A DNA stretch of 64,000 bases from positions 56,490 to 120,489 of the forward strand of contig NZ_KE384381.1 in the NCBI RefSeq assembly GCF_000425465.1. The letters run 5' to 3'. This DNA is from Flavobacterium filum DSM 17961. GTDB lineage: Bacteria > Bacteroidota > Bacteroidia > Flavobacteriales > Flavobacteriaceae. Within the stretch, counting starts at the first letter, position 1. Each line of letters opens with the position of its first letter. Both the position numbers and the translations under genes were made by a program. Under the pieces are notes generated by a model. It saw nothing but the letters and a program-made list of their open reading frames with translations. It did not search any database and was not told the DNA's origin. Shown piece by piece: positions 27,993 through 37,172 of this stretch.

Positions 27993-29222
27993 TTATCTCA
28001 ATTTCAAGGTTACAATGGAAAGAATAGCTAGTAAAATTCCAACAATCCAAAAGCGGGTTACAATTTTGCTTTCGTGATAGCCCTTTTTCTGATAATGATG
28101 ATGCAATGGCGACATGAGAAAAATGCGTCTTCCTTCGCCAAACTTCTTTTTGGTATATTTAAAATAACTTACTTGTAAAACAACTGATAAATTTTCGGCT
28201 AAGAAGATTCCACAGATAACCGGAATCAATAATTCTTTACGAATGGCAATCGCAATTACCGCAATAATTCCACCAATAGTCAAACTCCCTGTATCGCCCA
28301 TAAAAACAGCAGCCGGATAACTGTTGTACCATAAAAACCCAATTAATGCTCCAACAAAAGCGGAAATGAAAACCGTCATTTCTCCTGAGTTGGGGATATA
28401 CATGATATTGAGATAATTGGAGAAAATAATATTACCCGAGACAAACGTAAAAATACCTAAGGTCAAAACTGAAATAGCAGAAGTTCCGGCTGCTAAACCA
28501 TCGATACCGTCGGTGAGATTGGCCCCATTTGAAACTGCTGTGATAATAAAAATGACAATCGGAATAAAGATTAACCAAGCCCAATTTTCATAACCATCAC
28601 CTAAAAAAGACAATAAATCAGCATATTCTAATTCATTATTTTTAAAGAAAGGAATCGTGGTAGCCGTAGATTTTTCTTCCAACGGAATGGAATTAACCAC
28701 CGTTTCAGTTTGTGGTTGTAAAATATTTGAACGTTGCGTATCTTTTCTTACTGTTACACCCGGATTGAAATACAAAACGGAACCAACAATTAATCCCAAA
28801 CCAACTTGACCAATAACTTTGAATTTGCCTTTTAGTCCTTCTTTATCTTTTTTAAAGATTTTTATGTAATCATCTATAAATCCGATAGTTCCCATCCAAA
28901 GTGTGGTAACTACTAACAGAATGATATAAATATTATCCAATTTTGCCAATAAAAAAACCGGAATCAAAGTGGCCATGATGATAATTAAACCACCCATAGT
29001 TGGCGTTCCCGCTTTTTGAGTTTGTCCTTCAAGTCCTAATTCACGAACTGTTTCTCCAACTTGTTGATTTCTTAAAAAGTTAATCACTCTTTTACCATAA
29101 ATTGTAGAAAGCAGCAACGATAACAAAACGGCTAACCCTGAACGAAATGTTATATATTGGAATACTCCGGTTCCCGGAACATCCATCGATTTGTCTAAAT
29201 AATCAAATAAATAATATAACAT
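27993..29222 (-). CDS. mraY: phospho-MurNAc-pentapeptide translocase
   Basis: The product has 409 residues with about ten membrane segments. Signatures are [12 protein letters not shown], the catalytic Asp-rich motif [21 protein letters not shown] and the [11 protein letters not shown] motif near the end. The region at about 165-205 (polar, between DTQRSNILQ and EYADLL) is a periplasmic insert longer than in E. coli. It makes lipid I. It lies 3 bp after murE. Confidence 0.97.
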   Translation of the reverse strand: MLYYLFDYLDKSMDVPGTGVFQYITFRSGLAVLLSLLLSTIYGKRVINFLRNQQVGETVRELGLEGQTQKAGTPTMGGLIIIMATLIPVFLLAKLDNIYIILLVVTTLWMGTIGFIDDYIKIFKKDKEGLKGKFKVIGQVGLGLIVGSVLYFNPGVTVRKDTQRSNILQPQTETVVNSIPLEEKSTATTIPFFKNNELEYADLLSFLGDGYENWAWLIFIPIVIFIITAVSNGANLTDGIDGLAAGTSAISVLTLGIFTFVSGNIIFSNYLNIMYIPNSGEMTVFISAFVGALIGFLWYNSYPAAVFMGDTGSLTIGGIIAVIAIAIRKELLIPVICGIFLAENLSVVLQVSYFKYTKKKFGEGRRIFLMSPLHHHYQKKGYHESKIVTRFWIVGILLAILSIVTLKLR

Positions 29223-29225
29223 AGG

Positions 29226-30689
29226 TTATTGATTTTGTATTGCTAAAAATTCTTTAACTACTTCCATATCATCAAAATGATGACGAACACCTTTTATTTC
29301 TTGATAGGTTTCATGACCTTTCCCTGCAATTAAAATAATATCATTGGGTTGAGCCAATTGACAAGCTGCTTTTATGGCTTGTTTTCTGTCTAAAACAGTC
29401 AACATTTTACGGTGATTTTGTGGCTCTACCCCTTTTTCCATATCGGCTAAAATGGCTTCCGGATCTTCACTTCTCGGATTATCAGAAGTTAAAATTGTTT
29501 TATCGCTATTTGAAGTAGCGATGTTGGCCATTAATGGTCGTTTAGTTTTATCTCTATCGCCTCCACAACCCACTACTGTAATTAGCTGTTCGTTTTTGGT
29601 ACGAATGTCATTAATGGTATTTAATACATTTTCAAGAGCATCCGGCGTGTGAGCATAATCAACAATTGCTGTTATTTTTGAATCAGAAACAACAAATTGA
29701 AAACGGCCTGAAACACTCTCCAATTCAGATAAAAGACGAAGTACTTCTAATTCATCAAGCCCTAACTGAACCGCAGTTCCATAAATAGCTAACAGATTAT
29801 AGGCATTAAATGTTCCGATTAGTTTTACCCAAACTTCATTATTATTGATTTTTAAAAGCAGACCACTCAATTGATTTTCTAAAACGGTTGCTTTGAAATC
29901 GGCATACGTCTTTAGAGCATACGTTAATTTTCGTGCTTTTGTATTTTGAAGCATTAAACTTCCATTCTTATCATCGATATTAGTGATGGCAAAAGCTGAT
30001 TTAGGTAAAAAATCAAAAAACGCTTTTTTTACATCGCGGTATTCAGCAAATGAAGCGTGATAATCCAGATGATCATGAGATAAATTGGTAAAAATCCCAC
30101 CTACAAAATGTAGAGCTTCCGTTCTTTTTTGATGAATACCGTGAGAGCTTACTTCCATAAAACAAAACTCAACGCCTGCTTTATTCATCTCAGATAAATA
30201 ATAATTAATGGTCAATGAATCCGGCGTAGTATGTGTGGCAACATATTCAACCTCATCTACTAAAATCTTTACTGTTGAAAGCAATCCAACTTTATATCCT
30301 GCTTTTTTAAACAATTGATAGAGAAGTGAGGAAATAGTTGTTTTCCCATTTGTACCCGTAATACCTACTAATTTTAAATTTTGAGAAGGATTATCGTAGT
30401 AATTAGCTGCCAAAAACGCCAAAGCTAAATTGGTGTCTTTTACTTGAACATAAGTTACACCATTAACAATTAATGAAGGAAACGTATCACACACAATTAC
30501 AGCAGCACCTTGATTTAAGGCTTTTTCAATAAAATCATGACCGTTTGAAACAGTTCCTCTGATGGCAACAAAAACATCATTTAATTCCACTTTTCTGGAA
30601 TCAAATTCAATTTTTTGAATAGCAACATCAGTTGAACCTTTAACGGCTTCAATGCTAACTTTGTATAATATGTCTTTTAGCGTTTTCAC
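29226..30689 (-). CDS. murE: UDP-MurNAc-L-Ala-D-Glu diaminopimelate ligase
   Basis: The product has 487 residues. It has the P-loop GITGTNGKTTISSLLYQL, the carbamylated-Lys region DVKKAFFDF, and DNPRSEDPEAI, the motif that selects meso-diaminopimelate. It therefore adds meso-DAP rather than lysine. The start is GTG at 30689. It overlaps the PBP stop in a GTGA quartet, so translation is coupled. Confidence 0.97.
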   Translation of the reverse strand: MKTLKDILYKVSIEAVKGSTDVAIQKIEFDSRKVELNDVFVAIRGTVSNGHDFIEKALNQGAAVIVCDTFPSLIVNGVTYVQVKDTNLALAFLAANYYDNPSQNLKLVGITGTNGKTTISSLLYQLFKKAGYKVGLLSTVKILVDEVEYVATHTTPDSLTINYYLSEMNKAGVEFCFMEVSSHGIHQKRTEALHFVGGIFTNLSHDHLDYHASFAEYRDVKKAFFDFLPKSAFAITNIDDKNGSLMLQNTKARKLTYALKTYADFKATVLENQLSGLLLKINNNEVWVKLIGTFNAYNLLAIYGTAVQLGLDELEVLRLLSELESVSGRFQFVVSDSKITAIVDYAHTPDALENVLNTINDIRTKNEQLITVVGCGGDRDKTKRPLMANIATSNSDKTILTSDNPRSEDPEAILADMEKGVEPQNHRKMLTVLDRKQAIKAACQLAQPNDIILIAGKGHETYQEIKGVRHHFDDMEVVKEFLAIQNQ

Positions 30690-32680
30690 GATAATTCTAA
30701 TATAATTGTGCTGTTTTTTTGCAAGGCTTCTCCCGGCTGAATGGATTGTTTTTTAACTTTTCCAACGCCAATCACTTTTACTTTCACTTTTAAATTTTCC
30801 AAAAGAGCAATAGCATCCATTCCTGACATTCCTTTTACATTTGGAATGGTTTTCATTTCTTTGGAAGCATTCGTATAAAACGTTTCGTAATTTTTTTCTT
30901 GAAGCGGAATTGGCTTTTCTAAATTTTTAATTTCATTTGTGGAAGGCACATCTGTAAAAACTTTCTGTGCAATTCGTTTGAATACCGGTCCGGAAACATC
31001 TGCACCGTAATATCCTTTTGATTTACTTGGTTTATGTACCACTACTATACAAGAATATTTTGGCTCATCTGCCGGAAAATAACCCACAAATGAAGACGCA
31101 TAATAAAGATTGGCTTTGTCAGCGTAACCCACTTGAGCCGTACCTGTTTTTCCGGCCATTGAAAAATCTTTTGAATACAATTTTGAACCCGTTCCACGTT
31201 TTACAACATTTTCGAGTACAACTTTTACTTTATCAATCGTTTCTTTTGAGGCTATTTGAGGATTGATTACTTCTTTATCAAATTGTTTGATAGGCTTATT
31301 CCATTCTTTTATTTCACTTACAAAAATGGGTTTTACCATTTCACCATTGTTAGCTATCGCATTGTATAAAGTCAACGTTTGAAGTGGCGTCATGGAAACT
31401 CCGTAACCATAAGCCATCCAAGGTAAAGTAGTTCCGTACCAATTTTTTGCACCGGGTTGAGGAATAATAGGTTTTCCTTCTCCTTTGATTTGAAGACCTA
31501 ATGGTTGATTCAATTTCATCCGATTAATATGTTCTACAAATTTTTTCGGATTGTTTTTATAATTTTCATACACCGCCTGAACCAATACTGTATTAGAAGA
31601 TACTTCAAACCCTTTGGCTAGCGAAATTTTTCCGTAACCTCCTTTTTTTGAATCTCTAACTCTTCTGTTAAAATAAGAAATCTCTCCACCTCTGGAATCA
31701 TAAACCGTATTGGTATCGGCCAATCTATCTTCAAAAAGAGCAATTAAATCAAGTAATTTGAATGTTGAACCCGGCTCATGCGATTCCGAAACTGCATAAT
31801 TGATGGTCTCTGTATATTGACCATTTTCATTTCTGCCAAGATTTGAAATTGCTTTTACATGTCCGGTTTCTGTTTCCATTACCACTACACATCCATGCTC
31901 CGCTTCATAATATTCAAGTTGTTTCAACAATGCATGGTGGGCAATATCTTGAATATAAACATCAATTGTCGAAATAATATCAAATCCGTCTTGTGGCTCC
32001 ACTTCATTTTCATCTCGAATGGGCTTCCATTGCCCTTTTGCCATTTTTTGCATTAATCGTTTGCCGTCTTTTCCATTTAAATAATCTTTAAATGCCCATT
32101 CAATTCCTTTACCATCAGGCTCACCGTTTGGTTTGATGCGTTCATAACCAATTGTTCGTTCTGCTACTAATCCAATTGGATGTTCGCGAACGGTTTTTTG
32201 TTCTGTAATTAAACCACCTTTATATGCCCCTTTATTGAACAATGGAAAACTTTTGATTTTCATGTATTCCGTATAGCTTAAGTTTCTGGCTAACAAATAA
32301 TAGCGATTTTTATTCGAACGAGCTTTTAACAATTCCGTTTTATAATATTGAGCCGGTCTTTTCAATAATTTTGATAAGGAATCGCACAACGGTTGCAAAT
32401 TTTTATTGAAATCTTCTGCTTTAGGTGCCATCGCATCAAAACGAAGTGTATAATTTGGAATAGAAGTCGCTAACAAACTTCCGTCAGAAGAATAAATATT
32501 CCCTTTATTGGCCGGAATAACGAAATTTTTAACCGTTCGTTCTTTGGCTAAATTTCGATAATATTCACCTTCAACCCACTGAATATTAGTCAATTTTACA
32601 GCAATAGCAATAGCGATAATAAGCATAAAAAATGCTACTATATAAATTCGATAAGCAATATGTTTATCTTCTACTGCCAT
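30686..32680 (-). CDS. ftsI: septal penicillin-binding protein with PASTA domain (FtsI/PBP3)
   Basis: The product has 664 residues. It has one N-terminal membrane segment (FFMLIIAIAIAVKL), a PBP dimerisation domain and a transpeptidase domain with the three active-site motifs SxxK (PGSTFKLLD), SxN (SSNT) and KTG (AGKTGTAQVG). A C-terminal PASTA domain follows (PNVKGMSGMDAIALL to the end). It cross-links septal peptidoglycan with FtsW. The start overlaps the ftsL-like stop by 10 bp. Confidence 0.96.
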   Translation of the reverse strand: MAVEDKHIAYRIYIVAFFMLIIAIAIAVKLTNIQWVEGEYYRNLAKERTVKNFVIPANKGNIYSSDGSLLATSIPNYTLRFDAMAPKAEDFNKNLQPLCDSLSKLLKRPAQYYKTELLKARSNKNRYYLLARNLSYTEYMKIKSFPLFNKGAYKGGLITEQKTVREHPIGLVAERTIGYERIKPNGEPDGKGIEWAFKDYLNGKDGKRLMQKMAKGQWKPIRDENEVEPQDGFDIISTIDVYIQDIAHHALLKQLEYYEAEHGCVVVMETETGHVKAISNLGRNENGQYTETINYAVSESHEPGSTFKLLDLIALFEDRLADTNTVYDSRGGEISYFNRRVRDSKKGGYGKISLAKGFEVSSNTVLVQAVYENYKNNPKKFVEHINRMKLNQPLGLQIKGEGKPIIPQPGAKNWYGTTLPWMAYGYGVSMTPLQTLTLYNAIANNGEMVKPIFVSEIKEWNKPIKQFDKEVINPQIASKETIDKVKVVLENVVKRGTGSKLYSKDFSMAGKTGTAQVGYADKANLYYASSFVGYFPADEPKYSCIVVVHKPSKSKGYYGADVSGPVFKRIAQKVFTDVPSTNEIKNLEKPIPLQEKNYETFYTNASKEMKTIPNVKGMSGMDAIALLENLKVKVKVIGVGKVKKQSIQPGEALQKNSTIILELS

Positions 32681-33018
32681 ATTTTTTCTGTAAACGATTT
32701 TTCTTTAGGTTTAACAACTCTTATTTTGGTTGGTGGCACTGAGGAAGGAAAAATTCCTCTTTCTTCCATTTTTTTGGAAACTGTACTTTCCATTTTTAAT
32801 TTCATTAATTCTGAACGACGATCTACAAATTCTGAACGCAATTCTTTTACTTCTTTATTCAATTCAACAATTCTGAAAATTTTTTGCTCATAATGATGAA
32901 TATTTGCAATCATTATAATCGCCAGAATGATCAGAAATACGATGAACTTCCAGTTTTTAACCGCATCTTGATTAATCAAAAACTTGGCTCTTAATATGTC
33001 ATAAACACTCGCTTTCAT
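32671..33018 (-). CDS. FtsL-like division protein
   Basis: The product has 115 residues. It has a short cytoplasmic N-terminus, one membrane segment (WKFIVFLIILAIIMIANI, about 23-40) and a leucine/charge-patterned helix that suits a coiled coil (KIFRIVELNKEVKELRSEF). Size, topology and position between rsmH and ftsI match FtsL, which pairs with FtsQ and a FtsB-like partner. Sequence conservation in this family is too low to go beyond 'FtsL-like'. It abuts rsmH, with the start base overlapping the stop. Confidence 0.85.
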   Translation of the reverse strand: MKASVYDILRAKFLINQDAVKNWKFIVFLIILAIIMIANIHHYEQKIFRIVELNKEVKELRSEFVDRRSELMKLKMESTVSKKMEERGIFPSSVPPTKIRVVKPKEKSFTEKIWQ

Positions 33019-33926
33019 TATATTTTTTCAGCAATTCTTAGTTTAGCACTTCTGGCTCGATTGTTTATCTTAATTTCTTCTGCATCAGGCACAATTAACT
33101 TTCCAATGGTTTTGAATGGAACAGAAAAATTACCATAAAAGTCACGTTCGGGCTCTCCTTCAAACATGCCATTTTTAATAAATCGCTTTACCAAACGGTC
33201 TTCTAAGGAATGGTATGATATCACACTAAGCCTTCCTCCCGGAAGCAATATTTCTTCCGCTTGAACTAAAAACTCTTTCAACACATCCATTTCTTCATTC
33301 ACTTCAATACGAATCGCTTGATAAATTTGAGCTAAGATTTTATGACTCTTATGAGCCGGTAAAAATTTTGACAAAACTTGTTTTAAGTGTTCCGTATTTT
33401 TTATAGGCTTATCTTTTCTTGCATTTACAATTGTATTAGCGATTGCCCCTGCATTTGACAATTCTCCAAAATCAGCAAACACTTTTTTCAGTGAAGCTTC
33501 ATCATATTCATTAATTACTTTAAAAGCGTTAAGTTCTCCTTTTTGACTCATTCGCATATCGAGTTCCGCTTCAAAACGGGTAGAAAAACCTCTTTCCGCT
33601 ACATCAAATTGATGGGACGAAACCCCTAAATCAGCCAAAATTCCATTTACTTGTCGAATGCCATGAAATCGTAAAAAACGTTTTATAAATCGGAAATTTT
33701 CATTGATTAAGCGAAATCTTTCATCCGGTAAAGCGTTTGCTAAAGCATCTTCATCTTGATCAAAAGCAAACAATTTTCCGTTTGACCCTAAACGTTTTAA
33801 AATTTCTTTAGAATGGCCTCCACCGCCAAAAGTTACATCAACATATACACCATCAGGTTGTATATTCAAACCATCAACGGAAGCCGAAAGCAAAACCGGA
33901 TTATGATATTCCATTGTCATCATCAT
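33018..33926 (-). CDS. rsmH: 16S rRNA (cytosine-1402-N4)-methyltransferase
   Basis: The product has 302 residues. It has a SAM-binding motif VDVTFGGGGHSKEIL, FDQDEDAL, ADLGVSSHQ, AERGFSTR and the C-terminal ISYHSLEDRLVKRF. It methylates C1402 in the 16S rRNA P site. Three ATGs lie close together (33926, 33923, 33920) and a fourth at 33914, so the exact start is uncertain. The longest version overlaps mraZ by 26 bp. Confidence 0.97.
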   Translation of the reverse strand: MMMTMEYHNPVLLSASVDGLNIQPDGVYVDVTFGGGGHSKEILKRLGSNGKLFAFDQDEDALANALPDERFRLINENFRFIKRFLRFHGIRQVNGILADLGVSSHQFDVAERGFSTRFEAELDMRMSQKGELNAFKVINEYDEASLKKVFADFGELSNAGAIANTIVNARKDKPIKNTEHLKQVLSKFLPAHKSHKILAQIYQAIRIEVNEEMDVLKEFLVQAEEILLPGGRLSVISYHSLEDRLVKRFIKNGMFEGEPERDFYGNFSVPFKTIGKLIVPDAEEIKINNRARSAKLRIAEKI

Positions 33927-34374
33927 TTACATTGCCCATTACTTGTTCCGCTAAATCAGCAAAATCTATTGCTGCATCGTCTATCGATTTTTCATACAAA
34001 TCTTTATCCCAAATTTCCACAATATTTACCGCTGATGACAATACTATCTCTTTACGGATAGAAGCAAAAGCCACTAAATCTTTTGGAATCAAAAGTCTTC
34101 CGGTAGTATCAATTTCTACCACTTTTACACCGGCAGTGAAACGACGAATAAAATCATTGTTTTTCTTCACAAACCGATTAAGCTTGTTCACTTTTGCCAT
34201 TAAAATATTCCACTCAGCCATCGGATACAATTCCAAACACGACTGAAAAACAGAACGCTTCAAAACAAAACCATCTTGCAATGAAGAAGCCAATTGCTTT
34301 TTCAATGGAGCAGGAAGCATCAAGCGTCCTTTCTCATCGACCTTACATTCATATGTTCCAATGATGGTATTCAA
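33901..34374 (-). CDS. mraZ: transcriptional regulator MraZ
   Basis: The product has 157 residues. Two SpoVT/AbrB-like halves are present: GTYECKVDEKGRLMLPAPLK near the start and VVEIDTTGRLLIPKDLVAFA at about 85-105. The start is TTG at 34374, giving MNTIIGTYE as in relatives, and a TATATTTG box lies 27 bp upstream. MraZ forms ring oligomers and in other bacteria represses its own division cluster by binding repeated GTGG-type boxes. Such boxes are visible just upstream here. Confidence 0.96.
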   Translation of the reverse strand: MNTIIGTYECKVDEKGRLMLPAPLKKQLASSLQDGFVLKRSVFQSCLELYPMAEWNILMAKVNKLNRFVKKNNDFIRRFTAGVKVVEIDTTGRLLIPKDLVAFASIRKEIVLSSAVNIVEIWDKDLYEKSIDDAAIDFADLAEQVMGNVNDDDNGIS

Positions 34375-34401
34375 GCAGTTATAATTTTATTCGTTTGCTA
34401 G

Positions 34402-34409
34402 CAAATATA
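34402..34409 (-). promoter_or_regulatory. -7 promoter box (TATATTTG) of the division cluster
   Basis: This is a TAnnTTTG match 27 bp upstream of the mraZ TTG start. Its -33 region lies inside the MraZ-box array. Confidence 0.6.
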
Positions 34410-34418
34410 AAAACATTT

Positions 34419-34465
34419 TACCACAATTTACCACAAAATACCACTTTGTTAATAAGTTTTACCAC
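34419..34465 (-). promoter_or_regulatory. predicted MraZ operator: four GTGGTA boxes
   Basis: On the minus strand GTGGTA occurs at 34419-34424, 34429-34434, 34439-34444 and 34460-34465. The spacing is 10, 10 and 21 bp, so all lie on one helix face. The array covers the expected -33 region, which fits repression. Another GTGGTA is at 34605-34610. Confidence 0.75.
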
Positions 34466-34732
34466 TTAAGAAAAAAATAAAGAAATTCAATTCTTCCATT
34501 TCTTTGAAAATTTGATTACAAAAGCAATTTGATTGATTACTTTTTTTGATTTTTTACATGTTTTTAACAAAATCAATTTTTATTATTTAACAAAAAGAAA
34601 ATATTACCACAACCCTAAATCATTAATAATTTGACAATTAAACAGTTGAAACGGATAGAATCTAAAATTTAGACTTTTCACCCAATAACTTGAAATAAAC
34701 CATTCAATCCTTCTTTTTATAGGATAAAATCA
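34466..34732. other. AT-rich intergenic region between mraZ and the hydrolase
   Basis: Together with the flanking promoter elements, this makes a gap of about 390 bp between divergent genes. I see poly-A/T tracts, one further GTGGTA box at 34605-34610 (minus strand) and no reading frame or RNA gene. Confidence 0.6.
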
Positions 34733-34740
34733 TATATTTG
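34733..34740 (+). promoter_or_regulatory. -7 promoter box (TATATTTG) of the hydrolase gene
   Basis: This is a TAnnTTTG match 25 nt before the ATG at 34766. It makes the frame-compatible TTG at 34748 an unlikely start. Confidence 0.55.
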
Positions 34741-34765
34741 TGAGGAATTGAAAGAAACATTTTTA

Positions 34766-35530
34766 ATGAAAGAAAACTTTAAAAAAGAAGGCAAGTACAC
34801 TTATTTTGAAGCTGGAGAAGGCACGCCAATTATCGTTTTACACGGACTAATGGGTGGATTGAGCAACTTTGATGGTGTAGCTAATTTTTTTCCAAAACAC
34901 GGTTTTAAAGTTGTTATTCCGGAGCTGCCATTATACACCCAAAATATTTTAAAAACCAACGTAAAAGCCTTTTCTAAGTTTGTAAAAGACTTTATCACTT
35001 TTAAAGGTTACGAACGTGTTATTCTATTAGGAAATTCTTTGGGTGGTCATGTTGGTTTATATTTCACCAAAATGTATCCTGAAAAGGTTGCCGCTTTAGT
35101 TTTGACCGGAAGTTCAGGTCTTTATGAAAGTGCAATGGGCGATTCATACCCAAAAAGAGGCGATTATGAATATGTGAAACAAAAAACTCAAAATGTTTTT
35201 TATAAGCCTGAAATCGCTACAAAAGAATTAATTGATGAAGTATTTAGCATAGTAAATGATCGCATTAAAGTTATTAAGACTCTGACGATTGCTAAAAGTG
35301 CGATTCGGCATAACATGGCAAAAGATTTACCCAAAATGCATGTTGCAACGTGTTTAATTTGGGGAAAAAACGATACTGTAACACCACCTGAAGTTGCCAA
35401 TGAATTCAATAAACTATTACCTAATTCAGAATTATTTTGGATTGAAGAATGTGGCCACGCTGCTATGATGGAACATCCAGAGAAATTCAACACAATTCTA
35501 TTGGATTGGTTGAAAAAACATAATTTTTAA
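34766..35530 (+). CDS. alpha/beta-fold hydrolase
   Basis: The product has 254 residues from ATG 34766. It is a classical single-domain alpha/beta hydrolase: oxyanion-hole HGLMGG, nucleophile elbow GNSLGGHVG (Ser near 90), acid in WGKNDTVTPP and His in ECGHAAMMEHP. It has no signal peptide. The substrate cannot be told from sequence. It is followed by a weak terminator and engB 28 bp later. Confidence 0.92.
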   Translation: MKENFKKEGKYTYFEAGEGTPIIVLHGLMGGLSNFDGVANFFPKHGFKVVIPELPLYTQNILKTNVKAFSKFVKDFITFKGYERVILLGNSLGGHVGLYFTKMYPEKVAALVLTGSSGLYESAMGDSYPKRGDYEYVKQKTQNVFYKPEIATKELIDEVFSIVNDRIKVIKTLTIAKSAIRHNMAKDLPKMHVATCLIWGKNDTVTPPEVANEFNKLLPNSELFWIEECGHAAMMEHPEKFNTILLDWLKKHNF

Positions 35531-35550
35531 AAGTCCGATTGGGCTTTTTT
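35529..35550 (+). terminator. short terminator-like hairpin before engB
   Basis: AAAGTCC / GGGCTTT with a GATT loop and a T-run. The stem is only 7 bp and includes a G-U pair, so read-through into engB is likely. Confidence 0.45.
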
Positions 35551-35558
35551 GTACAAAC

Positions 35559-36170
35559 ATGAAAATAAATACTGCTGAATTTGTTATTAGTAACTCTGAT
35601 GTTAGCAAATGTCCGAAAGATCCTCTACCGGAATATGCTTTTATTGGCCGTTCAAATGTTGGAAAATCATCGCTGATTAATATGATTACCAACCATAAAA
35701 GTTTGGCAAAAACATCTTCTAAACCAGGTAAAACTCAGTTAATCAATCATTTTAAAATCAACAATAATTGGTTTTTAGTGGATTTACCCGGTTATGGATA
35801 TGCAAAAGTTTCCAAAAAAACCAAAGATACTTTCCAACAATTTATTACCGATTATTTCGAAAAAAGAGAACAATTGGTGTGTGCTTTTGTATTAATCGAC
35901 ATTCGTTTAGAAGCTCAAAAAATTGATTTAGAATTTATCAATTATCTTGGTGAAAGCGAGATCCCTTTTTGCTTAATTTTCACCAAAGCAGATAAAATTG
36001 GTAAGACTAAAGTTCAAAACCATATAGCTGCTTATAAAAAGCAATTGCTCGCTAATGATTGGGAAGAAATGCCTCCTTTTTTTGTAAGTTCATCATTGGA
36101 AGGCACAGGAAAAGATGAAATTCTTCATTATATTGACCAAATCAACCAAGACATCTTTAAACAAAAATAA
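35559..36170 (+). CDS. engB: ribosome biogenesis GTPase YihA/YsxC (EngB)
   Basis: The product has 203 residues. G1 is GRSNVGKSSLI, G3 is DLPGYGYAK (a family hallmark), G4 is TKADK and G5 is near VSSSLEGTG. The GTPase is needed for large-subunit assembly. It follows the hydrolase by 28 bp and may be co-transcribed with it. It converges on a lipoprotein gene across a bidirectional terminator. Confidence 0.96.
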   Translation: MKINTAEFVISNSDVSKCPKDPLPEYAFIGRSNVGKSSLINMITNHKSLAKTSSKPGKTQLINHFKINNNWFLVDLPGYGYAKVSKKTKDTFQQFITDYFEKREQLVCAFVLIDIRLEAQKIDLEFINYLGESEIPFCLIFTKADKIGKTKVQNHIAAYKKQLLANDWEEMPPFFVSSSLEGTGKDEILHYIDQINQDIFKQK

Positions 36171-36200
36171 AAAGGGAAAATTCTACAATTTCCCCTTTAA
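36171..36200. terminator. bidirectional terminator between engB and the lipoprotein gene
   Basis: Arms AAAGGGAAAATT (36171-36182) and AATTTCCCCTTT (36187-36198) with a CTAC loop and one mispair. A/T tracts flank both sides, in a 47 bp convergent gap. Confidence 0.6.
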
Positions 36201-36217
36201 TATTTGATTTGTAAGAT

Positions 36218-36802
36218 TTAATTATAGCTTAGTAATTCCAGAAGGAAAAAACCATCTGCGTCTTCTTTAATGTTTCCAACTTCATCATTCCAATAAACAT
36301 AAGAATCATTTATAGTAGTTGTTGTACTGTATTTGAATACCTTACACGTAAAGGTTCCGGCTGGAACTGTAACCACTTCATTAACCGAAATAACTTCATG
36401 GGTAACGACAGATCCATCAGGACGAGTTACACTCCAAGTGTCGCCTAATTGAGCATTTTTTTTATATATTTTTGCAAAATAATCATCATTATTGTTTGAA
36501 TCTGACAACAAAAAGTCACCTTCTTGTTTGTGCAAATCAGTAGCTGTTTGAAGTAATGAGCCTTCCGGATTAAATGTTTCCCTTGTCACTAAAAAACCAT
36601 CACCATTACAATTGCCATAAGTAAATTTAATAGTCCCAACATTAAAACCAAATTGAGCAAAGGAATAAGTAAATGATTTTCCTGTTTGCACAAATGGAAT
36701 TGACGTTGTACAATTTGAGGAAGACGAGCTATCATCATCTCCACCACAACTAATTAATGTTGCAAATGACAATACGGCCAAAAACGTTGAAATTTTTTTC
36801 AT
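36218..36802 (-). CDS. predicted lipoprotein of unknown function
   Basis: The product has 194 residues. The lipoprotein signal peptide ends at ATLISC (Cys 19), followed by the GGDDDSSSSS linker typical of flavobacterial lipoproteins with a surface-export type signal. The mature part is beta-rich with GKSFTYSFAQFG, TWSVTRPDGSV and VPAGTFTCKVFKY, suggesting a small beta-sandwich or lipocalin-like domain. I recognise no specific family. It lies 40 bp downstream of gldC and could belong to the same transcript. Confidence 0.75.
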   Translation of the reverse strand: MKKISTFLAVLSFATLISCGGDDDSSSSSNCTTSIPFVQTGKSFTYSFAQFGFNVGTIKFTYGNCNGDGFLVTRETFNPEGSLLQTATDLHKQEGDFLLSDSNNNDDYFAKIYKKNAQLGDTWSVTRPDGSVVTHEVISVNEVVTVPAGTFTCKVFKYSTTTTINDSYVYWNDEVGNIKEDADGFFLLELLSYN

Positions 36803-36842
36803 TTTTATTTAAAATTTAATTGAGTAGCAAATATAAATTCTT

Positions 36843-37172
36843 TTACTTCAATTCCAATTTTTCAGCAAAGTATTCACAAAAATCCCTCATGGTGTCGGCC
36901 ATTTTATCATCGGTAGTTGCTCGTTGAAAAGTATCGGCCATAGCTACCAAAGTTTGATGAAAAAATATTTTCATTTCATCAACCGGCATATCTTTTGTCC
37001 ACAAATCAATTCGAAGTGATTCTTTCGCTTTGGAATCCCAGATTGAAAGCATGATGGCTTTGGTTTCCTGGTTTTCAATTCCGCCATCTTTAACGGTCCA
37101 ATTTAACGATTCAGGCACTTTATTTTCATCAAGGGTGATGTCAAATTTTATTTCAGAAGTTTTGGAGTACAT
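36843..37172 (-). CDS. gldC: gliding motility protein GldC
   Basis: The product has 109 residues, the GldC length, with no signal peptide. Recognisable parts are SEIKFDITLDENKVPESLNW, DLWTKDMPVDEMKIFFHQTL and MRDFCEYFAEKL. GldC is a cytoplasmic accessory of flavobacterial gliding and improves but is not essential for motility in F. johnsoniae. It starts on the last base of gldB, so translation is coupled. Confidence 0.93.
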   Translation of the reverse strand: MYSKTSEIKFDITLDENKVPESLNWTVKDGGIENQETKAIMLSIWDSKAKESLRIDLWTKDMPVDEMKIFFHQTLVAMADTFQRATTDDKMADTMRDFCEYFAEKLELK

